A stretch of DNA of 64,000 nt from Sporocytophaga sp. (lineage in GTDB: Bacteria; Bacteroidota; Bacteroidia; Cytophagales; Cytophagaceae), in assembly GCF_017745095.1 (NCBI RefSeq), contig NZ_JAGHZZ010000002.1, positions 1 through 64,000 of the forward strand. The letters are read 5' to 3'. The notes beneath the pieces are model-generated. The model did not search any database. It had not been told where the DNA came from and saw nothing but the letters and a program-made list of their open reading frames with translations. Made by a program: the position numbers and the translations under genes. Shown here piece by piece: positions 45,401 to 53,163 of the stretch. Within the stretch, counting starts at the first letter, position 1; the number at the start of each line of letters is the position of its first letter.

Positions 45401-45999
45401 CGATAAACCCTATGGCTATGGAAGCATACCAGGAAATTCAGGAGAGACATAAGTTTATAAGTGAACAAAAAGATGACCTTACGAAAGCTAAGGATTCTTT
45501 ATTGCAAACGATCAATGAAATTGACTCTGTTGCAAAAGATACCTTTATGGAGGCTTATGATAAAATCAGAGAGAACTTCGTGCGAGTGTTCAGGTCTTTA
45601 TTTTCAGAAGAGGATAGCTGCGATCTTAAACTAGAGCATCCTGACAATCCACTTGAATCTTCTATAGATATCATAGCAAAACCCAAAGGTAAGAGACCGT
45701 TAACGATTAATCAGTTGTCTGGAGGGGAAAAAACACTTACAGCAATTTCACTATTGTTTGCGATTTACCTGATAAAACCAGCACCATTCTGTATTTTCGA
45801 TGAGGTAGATGCACCATTGGATGATGCCAATATTGACAAGTTCAACAATATCATCAGAAAGTTCTCACAAGAATCACAATTTATAATTGTGACACACAAC
45901 AAGAGGACAATGTCAAGTACAGATATTATTTATGGAATTACAATGGTAGAGCAAGGCGTATCAAGGCTAGTACCGGTGGATTTGAGATCGTTAGCCTAA
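42475..45999 (+). CDS. smc: chromosome segregation protein SMC
   Basis: A 1174-residue SMC ATPase. The N-terminal head has Walker A GPNGCGKSN (about 32-40) and QTKALRSEKMENVIFNG. Two long coiled coils flank a hinge near residues 500-660 (EGFPEAIKFLKK...FVLSTFENF...ISGGSVGLFEGKRIGR). The C-terminal head has the ABC signature LSGGEKT (from residue 1081) and Walker B FCIFDEVDAPLDDAN. It forms condensin with ScpA/ScpB (not in this window) and organises newly replicated chromosomes. The gene is convergent with the receiver protein downstream, with an inverted repeat at their junction. Confidence 0.98.
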   Translation: MQLSKLEIKGFKSFGDKVTINFDEGITGIVGPNGCGKSNVVDAIRWVLGEQKTKALRSEKMENVIFNGTKTRKPLQMAEVSLTFNNTKNLLPTEYSHVTITRRYYRSGESEYLLNGVTCRLKDITNLFLDTGIGSDSYAIIELKMVDDILNDKDNSRRTLFEEAAGISKFKVRKKQSLKKLEDTDKDLERVEDLLFEINKNLKSLEKQAKQTEKYFQVKEQYKQVSIDLAKVTIQGQKEDFLSIQKQLEEETDKRIGYNTQIAEKEGGVEKEKAELVNREKTLASRQKTLNEHVNKIRNYESDKKIKHERLSFLNDKNNNLREQIEQDKKSNERAEFSISSLQAEAETAEKIMAEIEVKVQAYKEEYENQKASTSRLQEELSVLSGQLRKKQEEVFHLNKNIEIYQIQASSLKQELEKTTSDSSAHSASLADFEGKVQEISEELESKNLKLEKLENQEKTLQEEIAQLEKEIETIKDQITQINRKLDSKQNEYSLTKSLVDNLEGFPEAIKFLKKNSHWGKEAPLLSDILTCEDQYRVSIENYLEPFMNYYVVENEAQAVQAVNLLSDSAKGRANFFVLSTFENFNSTPAKSFDHCKAAKDIIEFDPKYKHLVSFILDNVYIITNNQEELPNDSDAIFITQNGKLTKRKFSISGGSVGLFEGKRIGRAKNLEKLQQEIKDLSAELDELKLSLEKKQRELFKFKESTLKVSIEELKKEINLTSQNYISVKTKLEQFTEMINSNALKRDDIIDKLEKLEEDIQDAKPRAEEEKSFLRDLESRQQELNEDLIIQNEQLTNKSAIFNQENIIYHQQKNKISSLLQEIEYKQAAYDNSKQRIEKNLEDAQKTEEEISILLERADVSDDELVEFYKEKEAIEQGVNEAEKEYYGARAFIDELEKESRDLRRLRDNCDALLLELQTRLNDNKLSLSSIKERLSVEFNIDIDELLSQDSNVDASEEELKQKVVQIKNSLDKMGPINPMAMEAYQEIQERHKFISEQKDDLTKAKDSLLQTINEIDSVAKDTFMEAYDKIRENFVRVFRSLFSEEDSCDLKLEHPDNPLESSIDIIAKPKGKRPLTINQLSGGEKTLTAISLLFAIYLIKPAPFCIFDEVDAPLDDANIDKFNNIIRKFSQESQFIIVTHNKRTMSSTDIIYGITMVEQGVSRLVPVDLRSLA

Positions 46000-46007
46000 A
46001 CAATAAA

Positions 46008-46073
46008 AGTCTTTTAAGAGCAAATCAACAACTTGAATTCTACCTTCGTCAGAAGCTGATCTCTTAAAAGACT
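46008..46073. repeat. 13-nt inverted repeat at the smc / receiver gene junction
   Basis: AGTCTTTTAAGAG (46008-46020) is the exact reverse complement of CTCTTAAAAGACT (46061-46073), with a 40-nt loop. The stop codon of the minus-strand receiver gene lies in the left arm. It may serve as a 3'-end structure for both convergent transcripts. Confidence 0.55.
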
Positions 46074-46475
46074 CTTAACCAACTCCTTATTTTCCATTTT
46101 TAAACGATATACTTCGTAAGCTTTTTCAATGATTATTTTCAAATGCTGCTCTTCCCAGGGCTTGCTAATGTATTGATAGATATGCCCTTTATTTACTGCA
46201 TCTATAACTGCCTGAAGATCTGAATATCCCGTCAATAAGATTCTGATAGGGTCAGGATAAGTTTCAATAATTGATGAAAGAAACTCAACACCTGTCATTA
46301 CCGGCATCCTCTGATCGGTAATAATGATCTCAACCTTTTCAGCTTCAAGAACTTTCCTTCCCTCCTCAGCAGATTCAGCTATAAATATTTTAAAATACGG
46401 TCTGAATGTGGCCTTGAAAGCTGTCAGATTATTTTTTTCATCATCTATATATAGAATCCGTATCTTATCTTCCAT
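46014..46475 (-). CDS. single-domain response regulator
   Basis: A 153-residue receiver protein. Phospho-acceptor Asp54 lies in IITDQRMP, the acidic pair in YIDDEKNN, the switch Thr in LLTGYSD, and Lys in ISKPWEE. The 'TDQRMP...LLTGYSD' form is that of the RpfG-like/HD-GYP and ATPase-linked receivers, but no output domain follows; only a short helical tail (about 120-153) is present. The N-terminal 120 residues are closely similar to the receiver of the receiver-kinase hybrid at 52060, and the two bracket the E1/acyltransferase/kinase operon. Confidence 0.9.
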   Translation of the reverse strand: MEDKIRILYIDDEKNNLTAFKATFRPYFKIFIAESAEEGRKVLEAEKVEIIITDQRMPVMTGVEFLSSIIETYPDPIRILLTGYSDLQAVIDAVNKGHIYQYISKPWEEQHLKIIIEKAYEVYRLKMENKELVKSLLRDQLLTKVEFKLLICS

Positions 46476-46595
46476 AATTTTTTTGAAAAGTTTTTACGCA
46501 AAAACAAACGTATTTGTTGAATTTTTCCTTATTAAAGATATCTTAAATTGAATCAAGTAAAAATATAACCAATAATTAACTTTTTATCGTAAACG

Positions 46596-46609
46596 TAATC
46601 TTAGCTAAA
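46596..46609 (+). promoter_or_regulatory. promoter-like motif upstream of the E1/nitroreductase operon
   Basis: TAATCTTAGCTAAA is identical to the motif upstream of smc and ends only ten bases before the ATG, which would imply a nearly leaderless transcript if it is the -7 region. Confidence 0.45.
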
Positions 46610-46619
46610 AAATACTCAG

Positions 46620-48935
46620 ATGCATAACAAACTAAATTTACTAATTGAAAAAACAGAGAACCTGAGGGCTACCTATAAGCCTCTGTTATTCAGACTTAAT
46701 AGAGAAGAAGAGTTTGTTAAATTTAATGATCTCCTTAAATCCGAGTCTAATCTTTTAGTATTTGACGAGTTGCGCGGCCAGGTAAAAGAGCTGATTAAGT
46801 TAAGAAATCCTAAGACGAATCTGACTCAGGCAGAAATGGAGAATGAGATAAATAAATATTTTGCCAATAAAGATTCTGATAAATTAGGTGTTTGGGCATA
46901 TTATCCATGGGCAAATAAAATAGTACATTTACTTGATGAAGAGGAATTTGTAGAAGTAAGAACAAACAGAAATTTTTACAAAATCACTCCTGAAGAAAAA
47001 GATATACTTGCTCAGAAAAAAGTAGGAATTATAGGGCTGTCGGTAGGCCAGTCTGTATCGATGACAATGGCTATGGAAAGAAGTTTCGGGGAGATAAGAC
47101 TAGCGGACTTTGACATACTTGAACTTAGCAATTATAATAGAATAAGAACTCCATTATCCAATCTTGGAGTTTCCAAAGCCATCTCAGTAGCCAGAGAGAT
47201 TGCAGAAATAGATCCGTATCTTAATATTAAATGTTTTCCAGAAGGCCTTAATCAAGAAAACATGGACAAATTCTTCTGCGAAGGAGGAAAACTAGATTTG
47301 CTAATTGATGAATGTGATGGTTTTGACATAAAAATTTTAGCCAGGGTAAAAGCAAAAGAGTTAAAAATTCCAGTGGTGATGGAAGCCAGCGACAGATGTA
47401 TGCTTGATGTCGAACGTTTCGATCTTGAACCTGAAAGACCTTTACTTCATGGACTTGTTGGTGAATTGAATTTGGAGACGCTAAAATCATTAAAAACCAA
47501 TGAAGAAAAAATTCCATATCTACTGGCTATGATTGGCGTAGAAACCATTTCTACCCGATTAAAATCTTCAATGCTTGAAATTGAAGAAACAATAACGACC
47601 TGGCCACAACTTGCTTCGGCAGTTACATTAGGAGGCGGTATCACTGCAGATATCTGTCGGCGAATATTTACAGACGAATTTAAAAGTTCAGGGAGGTATT
47701 ATGTAGATCTCGAGGAACTAATATGTGATGACAAAGAGGATCATTCAAAATTATCAGAACCTGAGCATAATTCACCTCTTACCAAACCAGATCTAATTGA
47801 GCTGAGTAAGACCATTGCAGTAAATAGTCAGCCCTCGATTAAAGTATCCTCAGATCAAATTCAGGAACTTGTCTCTAGCGCTATCTTAGCGCCATCAGGG
47901 GGAAATAATCAACCATGGAAGTGGTTGTTTTCTGATAATAAGTTATACCTCTATCTTAACCCTCCATTTCAGAATTCATTACTTGACTTTGACTATAATG
48001 CTTCAACGATATCATTGGGAGCAGCTACAGAAAATCTATTACTTAAAGCAAAGGAAATAGGATTAAATATAGAAACTCATCTTTTTCCTAATCCGGAAGA
48101 TGATAAATTGGCAGCTATTTTTAATTTTATAAGGGAAAAGAATGAAGAGAATCAAAAAACAGAACATGGTTTTGAATATCTTTCAAAATACATCGATAGA
48201 AGAAATACAAACAGAAGTTTAAAAAATACTGGCAAAATTTCTTCCAAAGATATAATAGAATTAACAAAGGTAGTTGAATCAATCCCAGGCGCAAGCTTAC
48301 AGATAATTTCAGAAGAAGAAAAACTAATAAAACTCGGAATGATGATGGGCGTTGCTGACCGCCTAAGGGTTACTAATCCAAAAGGACACGCTGAATTTGT
48401 CTCCGAAATTAGGTGGAGTAAAGAAGAATCTGAAGATAAAATGGATGGAATTCCGGTAAGCGCCATAGACTTCACCCCTACAGAGTTGATAGGATACAGA
48501 CTTGCTAAAGACTGGAAAGTTGTGGAAAATCTGATTAAGTGGAACAAAGGCAAAGGATTTGAAAAATTATCCAGAAAACTAACGAATGCTTCCTCTGCAT
48601 TTGGACTAATTACAATGCCCTCTACATCTAAGGAGGATTACTTTAAAGGTGGCAGGGCTCTTCAAAGACTGTGGCTTCACGCAACAAGCATGAATATTAA
48701 TATCCAACCCAATACCGCACTGATATTCTTATTCGCCCAAATGTTCGGACAGAACAAAACATTAAATAAAAATTTACTAAGTGAACTTAATTTAATTCGG
48801 CCAGATTTCGAATCATTATTTAACCTTAATAATGCACAATGTTCAGAAATTTTTCTTTTCAGACTTTTCAAAACAGATATGACATTTGAAATTTCTAAAA
48901 GAAAGCCTATTGATAGTGTTTTATATTTCAATTGA
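46620..48935 (+). CDS. E1-like ThiF domain / nitroreductase fusion (Rv1355c-like)
   Basis: A 771-residue two-enzyme fusion. After about 125 N-terminal residues comes a ThiF/UBA-type adenylation domain: KVGIIGLSVGQS (nucleotide loop, 135-146), ADFDILELSNYNRIR (162-176, the Asp and Arg that contact ATP), and LLIDECDGFDIK. From about 415 the protein is a nitroreductase-fold FMN enzyme: LVSSAILAPSGGNNQPWKW and DRRNTNRSLKN. The pairing matches the Rv1355c family of actinobacteria and Bacteroidota, whose role is unknown to me. I see no CxxC zinc pairs of canonical MoeB/ThiF. It probably adenylates a carboxylate and oxidises or reduces the product. First gene of a three-gene operon. Confidence 0.85.
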   Translation: MHNKLNLLIEKTENLRATYKPLLFRLNREEEFVKFNDLLKSESNLLVFDELRGQVKELIKLRNPKTNLTQAEMENEINKYFANKDSDKLGVWAYYPWANKIVHLLDEEEFVEVRTNRNFYKITPEEKDILAQKKVGIIGLSVGQSVSMTMAMERSFGEIRLADFDILELSNYNRIRTPLSNLGVSKAISVAREIAEIDPYLNIKCFPEGLNQENMDKFFCEGGKLDLLIDECDGFDIKILARVKAKELKIPVVMEASDRCMLDVERFDLEPERPLLHGLVGELNLETLKSLKTNEEKIPYLLAMIGVETISTRLKSSMLEIEETITTWPQLASAVTLGGGITADICRRIFTDEFKSSGRYYVDLEELICDDKEDHSKLSEPEHNSPLTKPDLIELSKTIAVNSQPSIKVSSDQIQELVSSAILAPSGGNNQPWKWLFSDNKLYLYLNPPFQNSLLDFDYNASTISLGAATENLLLKAKEIGLNIETHLFPNPEDDKLAAIFNFIREKNEENQKTEHGFEYLSKYIDRRNTNRSLKNTGKISSKDIIELTKVVESIPGASLQIISEEEKLIKLGMMMGVADRLRVTNPKGHAEFVSEIRWSKEESEDKMDGIPVSAIDFTPTELIGYRLAKDWKVVENLIKWNKGKGFEKLSRKLTNASSAFGLITMPSTSKEDYFKGGRALQRLWLHATSMNINIQPNTALIFLFAQMFGQNKTLNKNLLSELNLIRPDFESLFNLNNAQCSEIFLFRLFKTDMTFEISKRKPIDSVLYFN

Positions 48936-48940
48936 TAATA

Positions 48941-49627
48941 ATGTATTATTTCAAGGCTTTTAAGGCAACGAGCAGTATAGAAACTTGCAGAAAATTTAGA
49001 GAAGGCCATAAAAAAGTCTTATTTGATTACGGAATTTCCAATATCACTACCAATAATGATGATTGGATGTTTTATGAATCGGTCTATGGAATTACTGCAG
49101 AAGATGAACACGGCGAAATAGTTGGCGGTATTCGTATACATGTTGCAGACGATGACCACCCTTTGCCTGTAGAAGATGCGGTAGGAGAAATAGATCCTAA
49201 GATATTTGGGCTTATCAGGCAATACTCAAATACCGGAACAGGCGAACTTTGTGGCTTATGGAATGCTAAATCAGTTGCAGGAATAGGCATTAGTTTGCTT
49301 TTGATCAGAGCAGGTATTTCTGTTGTTAATCAAATTAAACTCAATTCGCTTTTCACTATTTGTGCAGACTACACAATGCCAATGGTTAAAAAAGTTGGTT
49401 TTGAAGTAGAAGATTCTTTAGGCAATAAGGGCGAATTTATTTATCCTAATGAAAATTATATAGCAAGGGTCTTAAGAAGGATGAATGCCATTACCCTTGA
49501 AACTGCTCAGCCAGAAGATAGAGAAAGAATTTTAAATCTAAGAAACAATCCTGTTCAGATTACCTCAGAACAAGGACCAAAGGGAGATATCAGCATAAAT
49601 TATAATCTCATTATTTCCAATGTCTGA
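48941..49627 (+). CDS. GNAT-fold / autoinducer-synthase-like N-acyltransferase
   Basis: A 228-residue protein. FREGHKKVLFDYGI at the start, GEIVGGIRIHVADDDHPLPVE in the core strand, GELCGLWNAKSVAGIGISLLLIRAGI as the acyl-carrier pocket region and FTICADYTMPMVKKVGFEVE near the end resemble the GNAT-fold LuxI/FeeM-type acyl transferases that make acyl-homoserine lactones or N-acyl amino acids. The exact substrate is not evident. ATG at 48941 follows the upstream stop by five bases, and its own stop overlaps the downstream kinase start by eight bases, so translation of all three is probably coupled. Confidence 0.7.
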   Translation: MYYFKAFKATSSIETCRKFREGHKKVLFDYGISNITTNNDDWMFYESVYGITAEDEHGEIVGGIRIHVADDDHPLPVEDAVGEIDPKIFGLIRQYSNTGTGELCGLWNAKSVAGIGISLLLIRAGISVVNQIKLNSLFTICADYTMPMVKKVGFEVEDSLGNKGEFIYPNENYIARVLRRMNAITLETAQPEDRERILNLRNNPVQITSEQGPKGDISINYNLIISNV

Positions 49628-51800
49628 AAGAACTTCAATAGTTAAGGTTTTTATTACACTTTTAACCATAATATTATTCCAGGTATGTTATTCAACGCAT
49701 TCTTTTGCAGCTGAATCAAATAAACCACTCATTGTAAAAAACAATGATACACCTTACATGCTGGGAAAATATATCTCAGTTTACAAAAGCCTTAATAACT
49801 CTGAAACTATTAGTGATATTCTTAATGAAAATAAATTTGTAAAATCGGAAAATGAAGTCCCAAACCTTGGAATATCACCTTATTCCTTCTGGTTAAAGTT
49901 CTCTATCAAAAACGAAAGTGGACAGGACACCCTACTCCTATCTATAGAACAACCTTATCTCGACTCTATAGAATTTTATTCTCCTGAAAAAGGTACTTAT
50001 AAAGTCTTTAAAACAGGTGATAATTATACCTTCAGCAAAAGGCAATTTAAAAATCATAACTTCATCTTTAAGTTACCTGTAAAAAATAATCAGCTCCAAA
50101 CCTATTTTCTAAAAATCAAAACAGGAGAACAACTACTACTGCCCATGAAAGTGGGCACTTCCAAATCTATCTTTGAAGAAAACCATACAAAGGATATTAT
50201 CTTCGGAATTTACTGTGGAATCATCTTCGTGATGTTCTTTTACAATCTATTCTTATTCTTCACCGTGAAGGATAATATTTACCTGTCGTATGTTATTTAT
50301 ATATTATTTATCGGTTTAACTCAAGCATCAATATTAGGTTATCCAAATCAGTACCTATGGCCTGAATCTCCTTACATTGCCAATCTTAGTGTTTATATAT
50401 TTTCATGTCTGGTCAGCCTTTCTGCACTTGAATTTGTAAGGGTATTTCTATTGACTAAACAATATCTACCTACTATCCATAATTTATCTTATTTGATTAT
50501 TGCCGCATATTTAGTAACTGCTATTCTTGCCATATTAAAAATATATAACATAAGCTATTTCCTGGTTTTGTTTAATGCAGCAATGGTTTCTGCATATATG
50601 TTAATTGTCGGTTTTTTGATATTAAGGAAAGGATATAAACCAGCTAAATTCTTTTTACTCGGCTGGTCCTGGATGCTTGTTGGAATTATTATTTATGTTT
50701 TAAAAGATTTCCAGATACTTGGTAACAATATTTTTACAAATTATACAATGCCAGCGGGATCAGCAATGGAGGTCATTCTTCTTAGCTTCGCTCTTGCTGA
50801 TCGTATTAACACTTTAAAACAGGAAAAAGAAATTTCTCAAGCTGAAGCTATTAGAGCTATGGCAGAGAATGACAGAATTATAAGAGAACAAAATATAATC
50901 CTTGAGTCCAAAGTAGAAGAGCGTACGTCGGAACTACAACAATCTAATCAAGACCTTAACAAAGCACTGACTAACTTACAGGAAGCTCAATCGCAGCTTG
51001 TTGATGCTGAGAAAATGGCATCCCTCGGTCAGCTTACTGCTGGTATTGCACATGAAATTAATAATCCAATTAACTTTGTAAGCTCAAGTATAAATCCACT
51101 TAAGAGGGATATCCAGGGCCTAATGCAGATTCTTGAAGAATATGAAAAACTTCATAAGCAGGAGCCTCAGAATGTAAATCTCAAGGAGATCGAAAGATTA
51201 AAAGAAGACCTTGAATATGATTATCTGAAAGAAGAAATAGATATGATGCTCAGCGGAATTGCAGAAGGTGCCACCAGAACAGCTGAGATAGTTAAAAGTT
51301 TAAGAAACTTCTCTCGCCTCGATGAGGATGCTTTAAAACCTTCAGATCTAAACCAAGGTATTGATTCTACTTTAGTGCTTCTAAACAACAGCATGGATGG
51401 AAAAGTAAAAATTTCCAAATGCTACAATGATATACCATTTATTGAATGCTTCCCTGGAAAGATCAATCAGGTATTTATGAATATCCTTACCAACTCTATC
51501 CAGGCTGTGAAAGCAAAAAACATTGTAGATGGAGAAATTTCAATATCAACATTTGAGAAAGATGAATTTATAGGAGTTTCAATCAAAGACAATGGGATCG
51601 GAATGTCAGAAAAAACTAAGATGAAAATTTTTGAGCCCTTTTTTACTACAAAAGATGTTGGGGAAGGCACAGGCTTAGGATTATCTATCGTTTACACCAT
51701 TATTGAAAGTCATAAAGGAAAAATTGAAGTACATTCTGAGGAAGGCATTGGAACTGAATTCATCTTATACCTTCCTAAAAATCTCCAATCTTTAAAATAA
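49620..51800 (+). CDS. 7TMR-DISM sensor histidine kinase
   Basis: A 726-residue membrane receptor kinase. A signal peptide (about 1-30) is followed by an extracytoplasmic 7TMR-DISMED2 beta domain (about 40-185, PYSFWLKFSIKNES), a 7TMR-DISM seven-helix region (about 190-400), a coiled coil (400-465), a HisKA-type dimerisation domain with His478 in TAGIAHEINNPINF, and an HATPase with NSIQAVKAK, DNGIGMS and [10 protein letters not shown]. The DISMED2 domain is thought to bind carbohydrates or other small ligands. Overlaps the acyltransferase stop by eight bases, so it may sense a product of the two enzymes upstream. No receiver is fused; a receiver-kinase hybrid follows 259 bases later. Confidence 0.93.
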   Translation: MSERTSIVKVFITLLTIILFQVCYSTHSFAAESNKPLIVKNNDTPYMLGKYISVYKSLNNSETISDILNENKFVKSENEVPNLGISPYSFWLKFSIKNESGQDTLLLSIEQPYLDSIEFYSPEKGTYKVFKTGDNYTFSKRQFKNHNFIFKLPVKNNQLQTYFLKIKTGEQLLLPMKVGTSKSIFEENHTKDIIFGIYCGIIFVMFFYNLFLFFTVKDNIYLSYVIYILFIGLTQASILGYPNQYLWPESPYIANLSVYIFSCLVSLSALEFVRVFLLTKQYLPTIHNLSYLIIAAYLVTAILAILKIYNISYFLVLFNAAMVSAYMLIVGFLILRKGYKPAKFFLLGWSWMLVGIIIYVLKDFQILGNNIFTNYTMPAGSAMEVILLSFALADRINTLKQEKEISQAEAIRAMAENDRIIREQNIILESKVEERTSELQQSNQDLNKALTNLQEAQSQLVDAEKMASLGQLTAGIAHEINNPINFVSSSINPLKRDIQGLMQILEEYEKLHKQEPQNVNLKEIERLKEDLEYDYLKEEIDMMLSGIAEGATRTAEIVKSLRNFSRLDEDALKPSDLNQGIDSTLVLLNNSMDGKVKISKCYNDIPFIECFPGKINQVFMNILTNSIQAVKAKNIVDGEISISTFEKDEFIGVSIKDNGIGMSEKTKMKIFEPFFTTKDVGEGTGLGLSIVYTIIESHKGKIEVHSEEGIGTEFILYLPKNLQSLK

Positions 51801-51809
51801 GCAATTAAG

Positions 51810-51858
51810 CTTTATACTTTGAAATGGAAACCTTATTGGAAGATTTCCAGTATAAAAG
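51810..51858 (+). other. hairpin after the 7TMR-DISM kinase gene
   Basis: TTTATACT (51811-51818) pairs with AGTATAAA (51849-51856), with an inner GGAAA/TTTCC pair. There is no clean T-run after it, so it is a weak terminator or 3' stabilising structure. Confidence 0.35.
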
Positions 51859-52059
51859 GTTCGTTTATATGCAAGCGTGGGATCTGAAACATTAGATTTT
51901 ACTTCTTCCTAACTACTATACTCTTATTTTTTGGTACTTTTCACCTTTTTAAAGGGAAAGAAATATAAGTAATCCGGGAATAAAGTATTTGGTATAAATT
52001 TTATATTATATTTACTAAAAAAACAAAACACTTTGAAATAGAATAATTTTCAACACCTT

Positions 52060-53163
52060 ATGGAAGACAAAATCAGGGTTTTGTATGTTGATGACGACGA
52101 ATACAATTTGAGAGTGTTCAAAGCTTCTTTTCGATTTGATTATCAAATTTTTCTTGCAAAATCAGCAAAAGAAGGTCTTGAAGTACTTAAGGATAACGAA
52201 ATTCACGTAATCATAGCTGACCAGAAAATGCCTGAGGTGACCGGTGTTCAGTTTTTTGAATCTCTGATCAGCCAATACCCGGAAACCATTAGAATATTAC
52301 TTACCGGATATAGCGATATAGAATCCGTTATTGATGCCATTAACAAGGGAAAGATTTTTTATTATATCAAAAAACCCTGGAACGAGACAGATATCAAACT
52401 GGCTATTGAAAAAGCAGGAGAAATATATCTTACCAAAAAACTTCTAAAAAAAAGAACTGAGGACCTGCAGAAGGCAAATGAAGAACTTACAAGATTTGTG
52501 TACAGTGCTTCACATGAGTTAAAAGCCCCGCTTATGACCATTATTGGGGTTTTGAAAGTAGCAGATATGGATCAAAATAAAACCGACGATATGTATCTCA
52601 GCATGATCGAAAAATCTGTCAAAAACCTTGATCTCTTTGTAAGAAACATTGTCAACTACTACAAAAACTCCAGAATAGAAGAAACACTTTCAGAAATCAA
52701 TTTTGACCAGATACTGGATGAAAATATAAAAAGCTTTGATGGCTTTAATGGAATTAATTTCGCAATCGATATTGTCAACCTTTCTCCTTTTAAAAGTGAT
52801 GATTTTCGGATTAAGGTAATCCTCAACAATATTTTATCAAATGCGGTCAAATATCAGAAGAAAGACAATCCTGAAAAGAAAATAGAAATCAAAATCCATA
52901 CTACACCCGAAAAAGCAGAAATTTCTATCACAGATAATGGTATTGGCATTCAGGAAAAACATCTTCCAAGTATCTTTAAAATGTTTTTCAGAGGTACTCA
53001 TTATAGCGATGGTTCTGGTATAGGATTATACATTGCCAAAGAAGCTGTTGACAAGCTAAATGGTTCTATCAAGGTTGAATCTGAAGAAGGAAAATTTACC
53101 AGATTTATGATAGAAATTCCAAACAGCTTTGCAACATCTCTTCAGGCAGCTGCTTTGAGATAA
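52060..53163 (+). CDS. receiver-histidine kinase hybrid
   Basis: A 367-residue soluble protein: receiver domain (1-120, phospho-acceptor Asp54 in IIADQKMP, acidic pocket in YVDDDEYN), short coiled coil, HisKA with His152 in YSASHELKAP, and HATPase (DNGIGIQ, GSGIGLYIAKEA). The receiver is a close paralogue of the single-domain regulator at 46014. In this arrangement the receiver probably controls the kinase. The upstream 259 bases hold a TATATTTAC promoter-like motif near 52006. Its 3' end overlaps by 22 bases the 3' end of the convergent PAS kinase gene. Confidence 0.92.
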   Translation: MEDKIRVLYVDDDEYNLRVFKASFRFDYQIFLAKSAKEGLEVLKDNEIHVIIADQKMPEVTGVQFFESLISQYPETIRILLTGYSDIESVIDAINKGKIFYYIKKPWNETDIKLAIEKAGEIYLTKKLLKKRTEDLQKANEELTRFVYSASHELKAPLMTIIGVLKVADMDQNKTDDMYLSMIEKSVKNLDLFVRNIVNYYKNSRIEETLSEINFDQILDENIKSFDGFNGINFAIDIVNLSPFKSDDFRIKVILNNILSNAVKYQKKDNPEKKIEIKIHTTPEKAEISITDNGIGIQEKHLPSIFKMFFRGTHYSDGSGIGLYIAKEAVDKLNGSIKVESEEGKFTRFMIEIPNSFATSLQAAALR

